From: Clostridia bacterium
GTDB taxonomy: Bacteria > Bacillota_A > Clostridia > TANB77 > CAG-508
Direction of reading: 5' to 3'
Assembly: GCA_022791475.1 (NCBI GenBank)
Contig: JAAVZD010000011.1
Location: forward strand, 1 to 46,598
DNA: 46,598 nt
Positions within the stretch are counted from its first letter, which is position 1. The number at the start of each line of letters is the position of its first letter. The notes under the pieces are model-generated. The model was not told the DNA's origin. It searched no databases and saw nothing but the letters and a program-made list of their open reading frames with translations. This document shows, in pieces, positions 16,716 through 25,544 of the stretch. Both the position numbers and the translations under genes were made by a program.

Positions 16716-17951
16716 ATGGATATTTTGAAAATTGCCAATGTAATAAAAGAAAATGGTGGGAATTTATATTTGGTAGGTGGAGCTGTTAGGGATAAAATAT
16801 TAGGCAAAGAGGTACAAGATGAAGACTATTGTGTAACTGGAATAAGTGCAGAAAATTTTGAAAAACTTTTTCCAGAAGCACATCTTCGTGGAAAGTTTTT
16901 TGGCGTATATGACATTGATGGTAAGGAATTTGCTATTGCAAGAAAAGAAAAAAAGACTGGAAAAGGTCACAAAGAGTTCAAAATAGAAAATGGAAAAAAT
17001 ATAACTATTGAAGAAGACTTAAAAAGGAGAGATATAACTGTTAATTCAATTGCAGAAGAAATGCTTACAGGAAAGTTAATAGATCCATTTAATGGAATAG
17101 AAGATATAAAAAATAAAATAATAAGAGCTACATCAAATTCATTTAAAGAAGACCCATTAAGAGTATATAGAGTAGCAAGGTTTGCAGCAACTTTAGAATT
17201 TAATGTAGATGAAAATACAATAGAAATGATGAAAATGCTAAAAAGTGAATTAAATACACTATCAAAAGAAAGAGTATTTACAGAGTTTAAAAAAGCATTA
17301 GGCTCAAATAAACCATCTAAATTTTTTAATGTATTAAGAAAAGCTAACGTATTGGATGTTCATTTTAAAGAAATATATAATTTAATAGGAAGCACTCAAC
17401 CAGAAAAATATCATCCAGAAGGGGATAGTTATAACCATACTATGATAGTTGTAGACCATAGTACAGAGTTAACAAATAATTTAGAAATAAGATTTTCAGC
17501 ATTAGTGCATGATTTAGGAAAAGGCGTTACACCAAAAGATATGCTTCCTCATCATTATGGACATGATATAAAAGGTGTAAAAATAGTTGAAGAATTTTCA
17601 AATAGAATAGGAGTTCCAAATTCTTGGAAAAAATGTGGAAAAATATCAGCCAAAGAACATATGAGAGGTGGAATATTTAATAAAATGACACCAACAAAGC
17701 AAGTAGATTTTATAACAAATGTTAGTAAATCTATGTTAGGGTTAGATGGAATGAAAATTGTAGTTACTTGTGATAGATGGAGAGAAGAACAACCAAAAGA
17801 TATAAAATTTGATATATTAGGAAAACAAATTTTAAAGAAAGTAGATGGAGATTTTATAAAAAGAAAATATAATATAAGAAATGAACAAATAGGAGAAAAA
17901 TTAAGACAAGAAAGAATAGAATTGCTAAAAAGTATTGAAAATAAAAATTAA
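16716..17951 (+). CDS. cca: tRNA nucleotidyltransferase (CCA-adding type) with HD domain
   Basis: Class II nucleotidyltransferase that would add or repair the 3' CCA of tRNA. Residues 15-140 hold the polymerase core: LYLVGGAVRDKILG, catalytic acidic residues in QDEDYCV, and KRRDITVNSIAEE with DPFNGIEDIKNKIIR. RVYRVARFAATLEF is the B/A motif-like region. From about residue 230 it has an HD phosphohydrolase domain (KYHPEGDSYNHTMIVVDHST, ALVHDLGKG), as in the E. coli-type Cca. Both tRNA genes here already encode CCA, so a repair role is plausible. A poly(A) polymerase role cannot be excluded. Confidence 0.85.
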   Translation: MDILKIANVIKENGGNLYLVGGAVRDKILGKEVQDEDYCVTGISAENFEKLFPEAHLRGKFFGVYDIDGKEFAIARKEKKTGKGHKEFKIENGKNITIEEDLKRRDITVNSIAEEMLTGKLIDPFNGIEDIKNKIIRATSNSFKEDPLRVYRVARFAATLEFNVDENTIEMMKMLKSELNTLSKERVFTEFKKALGSNKPSKFFNVLRKANVLDVHFKEIYNLIGSTQPEKYHPEGDSYNHTMIVVDHSTELTNNLEIRFSALVHDLGKGVTPKDMLPHHYGHDIKGVKIVEEFSNRIGVPNSWKKCGKISAKEHMRGGIFNKMTPTKQVDFITNVSKSMLGLDGMKIVVTCDRWREEQPKDIKFDILGKQILKKVDGDFIKRKYNIRNEQIGEKLRQERIELLKSIENKN

Positions 17952-17997
17952 GTAAGATAAAATAATAAAAAATCATTTATGGGAAGGAAATAAATAA

Positions 17998-18823
17998 ATG
18001 CAAAAAAACATAAGAAAAATGTTGAAAGAAGAAAATGCAGCAGTATCTTTATTAGTATTTATAACTGTATTATCATTTGTAACAATTTTAACAGGAGCAT
18101 TTCTTACAGTTACAACATTAAGAAAATCACGGCTTAGAAAGTGATATAAGGTTACAAGAAATATACGGGGAAGATGTAAAGCGAGTAGATCAAATATATA
18201 GTGAATTAGTAGGGAAGGATAAAGGTACTCCCAATTGTGAAATAACATATGAAGTTCTGAATAATTCTTATATATCATATAAATTTAGCTTTGATAAAGA
18301 AATTAAAAATTTTGATACTAAAGATATAAAATTATATAATGCAAAAAAACAAGAAACATTATTTGGAGATAATATTACACTATCTATAAGTTCACCAGCA
18401 TACACAGTAAATGTAACAGAAGGAAAAACATATGTAGTAATGTTTGACTATGAAAGTATAGAAAACGAAAAGTTTGAATTTGGCTTATATTCAGAAACAG
18501 TAGAAAATTTACCAACTAAAACACTAACAGCAACAACAGAAAAAAAGCATGAAGAATATAGATTTAAAGTAAATTCATTAGAAGAAACATTTAAAATAGC
18601 TATAAATACACAAAGTAGTAACAATATTAAAATAAGTAACTTTGAAATACTTGAAATAGAAAATGATAACGTACAAAGAGGAGCTTTTGTAAAAATAAAT
18701 GAAAGCACATATACATTAGTAGCACAATATAATGAAGGCTCTAGATATATAATTATTATAGATAAAGAAACATTAACAGATTTTAATGAAAACAAAAACT
18801 TAGAAATAATAAAAGGAATATAA
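17998..18823 (+). CDS. Membrane-anchored pilin-like surface protein, interrupted by +1 frameshift at CGG
   Basis: The first frame gives MQKNIRKMLKEENAAVSLLV and a hydrophobic helix (about residues 15-38) like the N-terminus of pilus- or Tad-associated surface proteins. At CGG (C at 18130, codon 45) it runs into TGA within four codons. Skipping the C gives TCA GGC TTA GAA AGT GAT and an open frame to 18823 (826 bases, 275 codons plus one base). The second part has no known domain but is a typical polar, beta-rich exported region. Without the shift about 230 codons of open frame would be orphaned. Family not recognised; the frame continuity is the evidence. Confidence 0.75.
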
Positions 18824-18827
18824 AAGT

Positions 18828-18857
18828 AAAAAAACAGATTGTATAATCTGTTTTTTT
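18828..18857. terminator. Bidirectional terminator
   Basis: A 12-bp perfect stem, AAAAAACAGATT with AATCTGTTTTTT, between two convergent genes. Confidence 0.85.
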
Positions 18858-19188
18858 AAATTTCAGGTTCTATTCCTTCTCTAATATGTTCATCATTTGA
18901 AATTTTTTTGTGTGATGCTTTACCTTGATCCGAAGGACTAGATTTAAAGTTTTTTTTTGTACTTTTTGTATTTCTCTTTGGCTGCTTATCAGTAAATACA
19001 GAAAATCTTTTTGCTTCTTGTTTTTCTTCGCTATCTTTTAATACTTTAGCAATTTGGGAAAGTTCAGTATCTTTACTATTAATATATAAATCGTAGCCAT
19101 CGCTATTCTCATCTACACTTATAAATATTCCAAATAATTCTTTCATATTAGCAAAACCTGATTTCACGTTTTGTAAAATATGATTCAT
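18856..19188 (-). CDS. Hypothetical protein, 110 aa
   Basis: Unrecognised. Residues 1-50 look folded (FANMKELFGIFISVDENSDGYDLYINSKDTELSQIAKVL, cut here), the second half is a lysine- and serine-rich, low-complexity tail (KRNTKSTKKNFKSSPSDQGK). No membrane segment or cysteine. The minus-strand start follows TTTAGGAGGTGAATTTCC, a strong ribosome-binding site at slightly long spacing. The basic tail could bind nucleic acid, but this is only a guess. Confidence 0.6.
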   Translation of the reverse strand: MNHILQNVKSGFANMKELFGIFISVDENSDGYDLYINSKDTELSQIAKVLKDSEEKQEAKRFSVFTDKQPKRNTKSTKKNFKSSPSDQGKASHKKISNDEHIREGIEPEI

Positions 19189-19407
19189 ATAATTTTCCTA
19201 ACAATAGTTAGGAAATTCACCTCCTAAATTTAATACTACACACCTATAATAACATAAAAGCCTAATAAAATCAAGCAAAATATAAAAAAATTATAATATT
19301 TAAATTTTAATTATAATATATAATAATAAATTATATAGAAACAAAATTGACCCATTAAGTTATAAATAAGTATAAGTTAATAAATCTACAAAAATAGAAT
19401 AAGAAAA

Positions 19408-19435
19408 TGTCGAATACGTAGATTAAAATGTCGAA
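19408..19435 (+). promoter_or_regulatory. Two perfect Spo0A boxes
   Basis: TGTCGAA occurs at 19408-19414 and again at 19429-19435, same orientation, 21 bp apart, which is two turns of the helix. TGTCGAA is the consensus binding box of the sporulation regulator Spo0A. They lie 20-47 bp upstream of the -35 hexamer of the promoter at 19455. The rest of the 19188-19400 gap is AT-rich without further assignable content. Confidence 0.6.
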
Positions 19436-19454
19436 ATTAGAAGATGAAAAGTTC

Positions 19455-19483
19455 TTGTAAAATGTAAAAATATATTATACAAT
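19455..19483 (+). promoter_or_regulatory. Promoter of the DUF6514-like gene
   Basis: TTGTAA (19455-19460), 17-bp spacer, TACAAT (19478-19483). Confidence 0.65.
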
Positions 19484-19521
19484 AAGTACTATCATTTTTA
19501 AAGAAAGGGGAAGAGTTACAA

Positions 19522-19806
19522 ATGAAAAATCTGTATGGCACAATTAAAATTAACAAAATGCTAGGGATGAATAATATGTCTATAGAAGAACATATAAATT
19601 ATTATAAACTAAAAAACAAAAAATACGGATTAGAAATAGTAAAAAGTAATAGTACAAACGACGAAAAAATTGAAGTAACAAATATTAAAAATATAACAGA
19701 TAATGAAGAAAAGATAAATAATCTATTAAATGAATTAGTAATAAAACAAATCACGCCAAATTCATCAGATGTAATAGAAGATTTAGTAAAAATACATGCT
19801 TGGTAA
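19522..19806 (+). CDS. DUF6514-like protein, 94 aa
   Basis: A small cytoplasmic protein whose pattern (YGLEIV near the middle, then an acidic stretch with NITDNEEKINNLLNELVIKQ and the closing ITPNSSDVIEDLVKI) resembles the clostridial DUF6514 family, whose function is unknown. The start follows AAAGAAAGGGGAAGAGTTACAA. It has its own promoter, two Spo0A boxes upstream and a strong terminator downstream, so it looks like a single-gene unit under possible sporulation control. The family assignment is from memory of the pattern. Confidence 0.6.
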   Translation: MKNLYGTIKINKMLGMNNMSIEEHINYYKLKNKKYGLEIVKSNSTNDEKIEVTNIKNITDNEEKINNLLNELVIKQITPNSSDVIEDLVKIHAW

Positions 19807-19839
19807 AATACTAAAAATCAAGAATATAAAAAAGTAAAT

Positions 19840-19877
19840 GAACGCAGAAGAGTTAGCAAACTCTGCGTTCGTTTTTT
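19840..19877. terminator. Terminator between convergent small genes
   Basis: The stem GAACGCAGA with TCTGCGTTC, inner AGTT-AACT pairing, followed by GTTTTTT. It overlaps the 3' end of the minus-strand 78-aa ORF. Confidence 0.85.
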
Positions 19878-20089
19878 ATATCCTTTTCATTACACATTTT
19901 TTCAAACTCTTTACACTTAATTTTATATTCTAATTGCTGAGTTAAAAATCTATAATACATATAACCTTGCTCATATTGAGCCATTGGGTTAAAATCTGCA
20001 TATCCACCTTCGAGACCATCAGGAGAACCAGAAGAATAAGGGGAATATCCATACCCATAAAAATTATTATAATCCATGTTTTTATCCAT
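19853..20089 (-). CDS. Hypothetical protein, 78 aa, Tyr/Gly-rich N-terminus
   Basis: Unrecognised. The first half is rich in Tyr, Gly, Ser and Asn (MDKNMDYNNFYGYGYSPYSS), the second half is helical and charged (YMYYRFLTQQLEYKIKCKEF) with two Cys. This composition is seen in some small spore-coat or morphogenetic proteins, but that is only an analogy. The start follows ATGAAAGGATTGTTTT. The C-terminal five residues are encoded by the terminator stem. Confidence 0.55.
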   Translation of the reverse strand: MDKNMDYNNFYGYGYSPYSSGSPDGLEGGYADFNPMAQYEQGYMYYRFLTQQLEYKIKCKEFEKMCNEKDIKNERRVC

Positions 20090-20173
20090 AAAACAATCCT
20101 TTCATAAAATATTTAGGTTTTTAAACTGGAATTACCTATAAACCATTTTTATCTATATATAATAGAAAAGAAA

Positions 20174-20272
20174 ATGTAGGGGCGATTAGCAATTGCCCGC
20201 GTTGTAAATTCTTTTTTATTGTATAGGAAAAATCAATTCCAAATGTAGGGAGTGAACTCTAAGTGCGTCAGT
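20174..20272 (+). repeat. Two tandem REP-like elements after ylbJ
   Basis: TGTAGGGGCGATTAGCAATTG at 20174 and TGTAGGGAGTGAACTCTAAG at about 20243, in direct order, joined by the conserved TATTGTATAGGAAAAATC leader seen before other copies. Confidence 0.75.
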
Positions 20273-20282
20273 ATTCTTTAAT

Positions 20283-21406
20283 TTACAAATTTAAATTAAA
20301 AATAGGAAAATAACTAATAAATATATATGTATACAACCCAGCAAATATGCCATGTAATATTTTTCCAATAATATATGGTTTTATAGAAATATCTGTTTTA
20401 GAAGTTATACTAAAAACTTGAAGCAATATTGAAATTCCACCGAAGCCTAGTAATATAGCACATAAAATAATATTATTAGAAATTTCTCTACATGGAATAG
20501 CAGTTACTTTTTGTACTCCATTTGTAAGTTCTATTATTCCAGATACAAAACCACTAACAAAACCATTATTAGTAATACCAAACATATTAAAAATTGGTTC
20601 AAGTGCTGAAGATATAACATTAATAAAATTACTATTTTCAAGTATAGAAAGTACAACACTAAAAAGTACAACAAATCCGCCAATCATAAATATGGTACTT
20701 GTAGCCGAAGAAATAGCTTTACTCAAAACCTCACCTAAATTAGAGAAAGAAACATTAGAGGAACTCGTTTTATACATAGAAGCAGGCCTTGCGTTTGCAC
20801 TTTTATAATTGCATATAGATGATTTATTCCTTGTAGAAGAACGGGGCACCGTACCCTTTCCCCTTTTCCAAAACCTAAAAATAAATCCAACAGTTAAACA
20901 TGCCAAAAGGTGTGTAATAAAAAGAAGAATACCAATAAGAGAATTGTAAAACATACTTATACCAACAGTACCGATAATAAATAAAGGTCCAGAGTTGTTA
21001 GTAAATGCAAGTAAACGCTCACACTCTTCTTTAGAACACATACCATTTTCTCTAAAATTACTTACAATTTTAGCACCAATAGGGTAACCACTTATAATAC
21101 CCATAAGCATGGCATAAGCTCCGGCACCCAGGAACATTAAAAATAGGCTTCATAATAGGGTTTAAAAGCTTACCAATTTTAGGAATAATATTAGTATATC
21201 CAAGCAGTTCAGTAGCAATAAAAAATGGAAACAAAGAAGGGATAACATTATTAGCCCATAACAACAGACCGAGACTTAGTAGCTATTAAATTCTGCCTAG
21301 AAAACACAACTAAAAAAAACGTAAACAAGCAAAAAATAGCTGGCAAAATATTTCTCTTTAAAGATAAGAAAATAAACCTAGGTTTATTACAAACAGCAGC
21401 TTTCAT
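20283..21406 (-). CDS. ylbJ: Sporulation integral membrane protein YlbJ, interrupted by two +1 frameshifts at CGG
   Basis: Polytopic membrane protein with nucleoside-recognition (Gate) domains, needed for spore formation in Bacillus. The start is ATG 21406 after ATGAGGTGTTAT. Three frames must be joined. First shift: AAG TCT C GGT CTG (C at 21271) restores IATKSGLLLWANNVIPSLFP. Second: GGG TGC C GGA GCT (C at 21123) restores FNVPGCGAYAMLMGIISGYP. The joined ORF is 1124 bases: 374 codons plus two bases. A GKGTVPRSST stretch near the middle is encoded by a palindromic repeat. Either a doubly recoded gene, a pseudogene or sequence errors; the matching CGG context favours the first. Confidence 0.82.
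20837..20870 (-). repeat. Palindromic element inside ylbJ encoding GTVP
   Basis: The 12-mer GGCACCGTACCC (20845-20856 on the plus strand) is identical to one inside mfd (22887-22898) and close to the terminator palindrome GGCACGGGGTACCGTGCC. In ylbJ it is read in frame as KGTVPRSST, in a cytoplasmic loop between membrane segments. Confidence 0.65.
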
Positions 21407-21449
21407 ATAACACCTCATAATATATATATTATACAAGCTAAAAAAATAT

Positions 21450-21506
21450 TCCCAATTAGGGACAGTCCCTAATTGAGACAAACTGGACAATTAGGGACAA
21501 CCCTTT
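21450..21506. repeat. GGGACAGTCCC palindromic repeat between ylbJ and mfd
   Basis: CAATTAGGGACAGTCCCTAA, TTGAGACAA and CAATTAGGGACAACCC: same layout as the copy at 5226-5282. It lies in the divergent promoter region. Confidence 0.8.
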
Positions 21507-21581
21507 TAAAATTTTTTCTGTAAAATCTCTTTATTTATTAAAAAAAATATTGTATAATACCTAAAGTAAAGGAGAAAGCAA

Positions 21582-24500
21582 ATGAACATTATTACACAGG
21601 AACTTACAAAGCTTTCAAAGTTTCAGGAATATGTAGAAAAGATAGAAGAAAAAATTAGTCCGATAACAATATCGGGCTTATCTGACGTTGGAAAAGTGCA
21701 GTTTATTGCAGGAACTTATGAAAGTACAAAAAAGCCTATATGTATAGTAACTTATAATGAAATGCAGGCTAAAAATATAATTAAAAATTTATCATTTTTT
21801 GAAAGTGATATTCAGTATTTTCCAAAAAGAGAAATTGTTCCCTATGATTTTATTGCAGAAAGTAAAGATTTACCATATGAAAGAATAAATGTGCTTAATA
21901 AATTAAATAAAGGTAAATGCAAAATTATTATAACAACCATAGAAGCTGTAATGCAGAAAATGATTAGTAAAAAGGAATTATACAAAAATATAGTTAAGCT
22001 AAAAGTTGGAGATACTTATAATTTAGAAAATTTAAAAGAAAAATTAATTTTTTTAGGCTATGAAAGAAATGATTTAGTAGAAACAAAATCACAATTTAGT
22101 ATAAGAGGCGGAATTGTTGACATAGCAGTTACAGAAAAGAAAGGTATAAGAATTGAATTTTGGGGAGATGATGTAGATTCTATAAGAGAGTTTAATATAT
22201 CTTCTCAGCGTTCAGAAGTTATGCTAGAAGAAGCGAACATTTACCCAGCACATGAGTTATTATTAGAAGCACCATTAGAAGAAATACAAAAAAGAATATT
22301 AGAAAATTCAGAAAATTTCAATGATAAAGAATACGAAAATAAAGTTAATCAAATAAAAAATGAAGATGCAGAACTAATAAAATCAGGAGATTACCTAAGC
22401 AAAGTAGATAAATACTTTAATGATTTTTACTACTCACAAAATACATTTTTAGATTATTTAAAAGATGAATTTCTAATTATTTTTGATGAATATTCAAAAA
22501 TAAAACAAAGAAAAGAAAATATAATAATTGAAAATAATAACTTAATTAAATCTTTAATAGAAAAAGGAAGGTTTGTACCTCAAGCTATACAAAATATTAG
22601 TAATTATAACTATGATTTAGAAGAGAGCAAAATTGTATACTTAGAAAAGCAAGATACTAATTTATCTAAAATAAGCCCTACAAAATATGCATTCGATTAT
22701 AGAGATGTAAACTATTATAAAAGTGAAATAGAATTATTATTTGATGATATGAAGAAAAATATAAAAGATAAAAAAATAATAGTTCTTGCAGGAAATGAAG
22801 AAGAAACAAATAGGTTTGGAGCATTACTAACACAGCAAGATATACCAAATAAAGTGTTAACAGTAAGTATGCAAATGGGGGTAAAAGGCACCGTACCCAA
22901 TGCCTCTACGGAGCAAGATAAGGCATTAGCGGAGAATATGAAAATTGGAGCAAATGGTAGAAAACACTTACAATTTGATACAATAGAAAACAGAGTATTA
23001 GTAATGCAAGGTAGGTTAACAGGAGGTTTTAAAAGCTATGACCAAAAACTAATTGTAATTTCAGGAGAGGAACTATTTGCTTCAAATAGTAAGAAAAGAA
23101 GAAAGCCAAGCAAAGTTTTTAAACAAGGTGAGAAAGTAGTATTTTCAGACCTAAAAGTAGGGGATTATGTAGTTCATAAAGCACATGGTATTGGGCAGTT
23201 TATTGGGGTAAATACAATAAAAACGCAAGGTGTAACAAAAGACTATATAAAAATAAGGTACAAAAATGATGACATGTTATACATTCCTACAAATGATTTA
23301 GACAGTATTAGAAAGTATATAGGAGAAGGAGAAGCTATTCCTAAAATTAATAAATTAGGAAGTAAAGAATGGGAAAATACTAAAGCAAAAGTAAAGAAAA
23401 ACTTACAAGAAATAGCAAAAGAACTAATAGAACTATATGCAAAAAGGCAAAAAGTAAAAGGCTTCGCATTTTCAAAAGATACACCATGGCAAAAAGAATT
23501 TGAAGATAGTTTTCCATATTCCGAAACAGATGACCAACTTCGCTGTATAGAAGAAACAAAAAAGGATATGGAAGCTGATAAGCCGATGGATAGACTTCTA
23601 TGTGGAGATGTAGGATATGGAAAAACAGAAGTAGCAATACGTGCAGCATTTAAAGCTGTCATAGACCAAAAACAAGTTGCATACTTAGTGCCAACAACGG
23701 TTTTAGCAAACCAACAATATGAAACCTTTAAATCAAGAATGGAAAACTTTGCAATAAAAGTTGAACTGCTAAATAGATTTAGGACAAAAAAACAGCAAGA
23801 TGAAGTAATAAGAAAATTAAAACTAGGGGAAATAGATGTAGTAATAGGAACACATAGATTATTAAGTAAAGACGTAGAATTCAAAGACTTAGGACTTCTA
23901 ATAATAGATGAAGAGCATCGCTTTGGAGTAAAAGATAAGGAAAAAATAAAACAATACAAAACATCAGTAGATGTATTAACAATGACAGCAACTCCAATAC
24001 CAAGAACACTTCATATGTCAATTGTAGGTGTACGTGATATGAGCGTTATATATGAACCACCCCAAAATAGAAGACCAGTTCAAACCTATGTTACTGAATA
24101 TGATGAAGAAATAATAAAAGAAGCAATAACAAAGGAACTAGAAAGAAATGGTCAAATATTCTACTTATATAATAATGTAGAAGGAATAGAAGAAAAATCT
24201 ATGAAACTTCAAAGCTTAATACCAGAAGCTAAAGTATCTTTTGCACATGGAAAAATGAGTGGAAAAGAACTAGAAGAAATAATGCTAGACTTCATAAATG
24301 GAGAAACAAACGTGCTAGTATGTACAACAATTTTAGAATCTGGAATAGATATTCCAAATGCGAACACAATAATAGTAGAAAATGCAGATAAATTAGGTTT
24401 AGCACAATTATACCAAATAAGAGGTAGAGTAGGAAGAAGTGATAAACAAGCATATGCATATGTTACCTATAAAAGAGACAAACTGCTATCAGAAGTAGCA

Positions 24501-25155
24501 GATAAACGTTTAAAAGCAATAAAAGAATTTACAGAGTTTGGCTCAGGTTTCAAAATAGCAATGAGGGACTTAGAAATAAGAGGAGCAGGAAGTATGCTAC
24601 GGAGAAATGCAAGCAGGACATATGGAGCAAGTAGGATATGACACATACTGCAAGCTTTTAGATGAAGTTGTAAAAGAAATGCAAGGTATAGAAGTAGTAG
24701 AAGAGGAAGACGTACAAATAGATGTAGCAGTTTCAAGCTACATACCAGACGAATTTATAGAAAACTCTACTCAAAAAATAGAAATATACCAAAATATAGC
24801 ACTATGTAGAACAGAAGAAGATATACAAAATGTTATAGATGAAATAATAGATAGGTATGCAAGTTTTCCAAAAGAAGTAGAAAATTTAATAGAAGTAGCA
24901 AGAATAAAGAATTTAGCACGAAAGGTAGGAATAACAAAAATATCAGAAAAGCAAGATGGAATAATGTTTATATATGATAGCCAAAAATTTAATGTAGAAA
25001 TGGTAGATAAACTTGCTAAACAATATGGAAATAAATTAAAATTCTCACCAGGATATGCTACATTAAAAATAAACAAAACTTCAGATAAACAAATTTTAGG
25101 AGATATTAAAGAATATTTGATGTCAAATTTTATAGATGAAAAGTTAGAAAAATAA
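21582..25155 (+). CDS. mfd: Transcription-repair coupling factor Mfd, interrupted by +1 frameshift at CGG
   Basis: DNA translocase that removes stalled RNA polymerase and recruits UvrA. Domains in order: UvrB-like N-terminal module, RNA-polymerase-interacting CarD-like domain (about 520-590, LKVGDYVVHKAHGIGQF), RecG-like motor with Walker A GDVGYGKTEVA (about 674-684), DEEH box IIDEEHRFG and motif LESGIDIPNANT, then the TRCF C-terminal domain. At CGG (24600-24602, codon 1007) the frame breaks; skipping the C gives ATG CTA GGA GAA ATG, restoring SMLGEMQAGHMEQVGYD. Total 3574 bases: 1191 codons plus one. A repeat-derived insertion adds about 30 residues near 430-462. Confidence 0.88.
22876..22960 (+). 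repeat. Palindromic element inside mfd encoding GTVP
   Basis: GGCACCGTACCC (22887-22898) read in frame as KGTVPNASTEQDKAL, followed by GC-richer codons (ACG GAG, GCG GAG) than the rest of the gene. The segment lies between UvrB-like module strands where homologues, as I recall them, have a short loop. Confidence 0.65.
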
Positions 25156-25269
25156 AAGGAGAATGATTGATTTGCACGAACAAATGTATTGTAATAAAAA
25201 TAAAATAAGGTAATATGGAGAAAAGTGTGGTTGCCATTTCTAGTCTCACAAGGATTGGAGGTGGTTTGT

Positions 25270-25380
25270 ATGGATATATTGCTTACAATACTTATACATA
25301 TTTTACTTTTTGAAATAATAGCGATAATCCCAATTACAATCACCTTAATTATAGTTATAAAGCTATTTTTAAGTGAATAA
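25270..25380 (+). CDS. Small hydrophobic type I toxin candidate, 36 aa
   Basis: A 36-residue peptide, MDILLTILIHILLFEIIAII then PITITLIIVIKLFLSE, almost entirely one membrane-spanning helix with a polar C-terminal end. It has a strong ribosome-binding site (GGATTGGAGGTGG before ATG 25270), a downstream terminator and a convergent antisense promoter. This layout and peptide type match type I toxins of Firmicutes such as the TxpA or holin-like families, which depolarise the membrane when not silenced by antisense RNA. The identification is by architecture, not by a known family match. Confidence 0.7.
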   Translation: MDILLTILIHILLFEIIAIIPITITLIIVIKLFLSE

Positions 25381-25389
25381 ATAAACAAC

Positions 25390-25426
25390 AAATCACACCC
25401 CTCTAAAAAACCAATAGGTGTGATTT
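25390..25426. terminator. Terminator of toxin mRNA / antisense RNA
   Basis: The stem AAATCACACC (25390-25399) with GGTGTGATTT (25417-25426); symmetrical, so it may end both the toxin mRNA and the opposing RNA. Confidence 0.75.
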
Positions 25427-25486
25427 CTTCATACTGAAATGGCAGCCACAATTTCAAAGTGGTACCTTATTTCTTAATTTAATTAT

Positions 25487-25514
25487 ATTATAACATAAAA
25501 AATAAAAATGTAAA
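25487..25514 (-). promoter_or_regulatory. Antisense RNA promoter
   Basis: On the minus strand TTTACA (25514-25509), 16-bp spacer, TATAAT (25492-25487). Transcription would start near 25480 and run through the right arm and terminator towards the toxin 3' end. Confidence 0.65.
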
Positions 25515-25544
25515 TACTAAATTTTAGAAGGGAAAAGTAAAAGT

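Larger units (their letters stand above)
25203..25473. repeat. Inverted repeat framing a type I toxin-antitoxin candidate
   Basis: Left arm at 25203-25242 (AAATAAGGTA...TGTGGTTGCCATTTC) and right arm at 25434-25473 (GAAATGGCAGCCACA...TACCTTATTT) are imperfect complements over about 40 bases, with two well-matched blocks and a divergent middle. The toxin ORF lies between them. Such duplicated arms place the 5' leader of the toxin mRNA and the 5' end of the antisense RNA in complementary positions. Confidence 0.75.
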
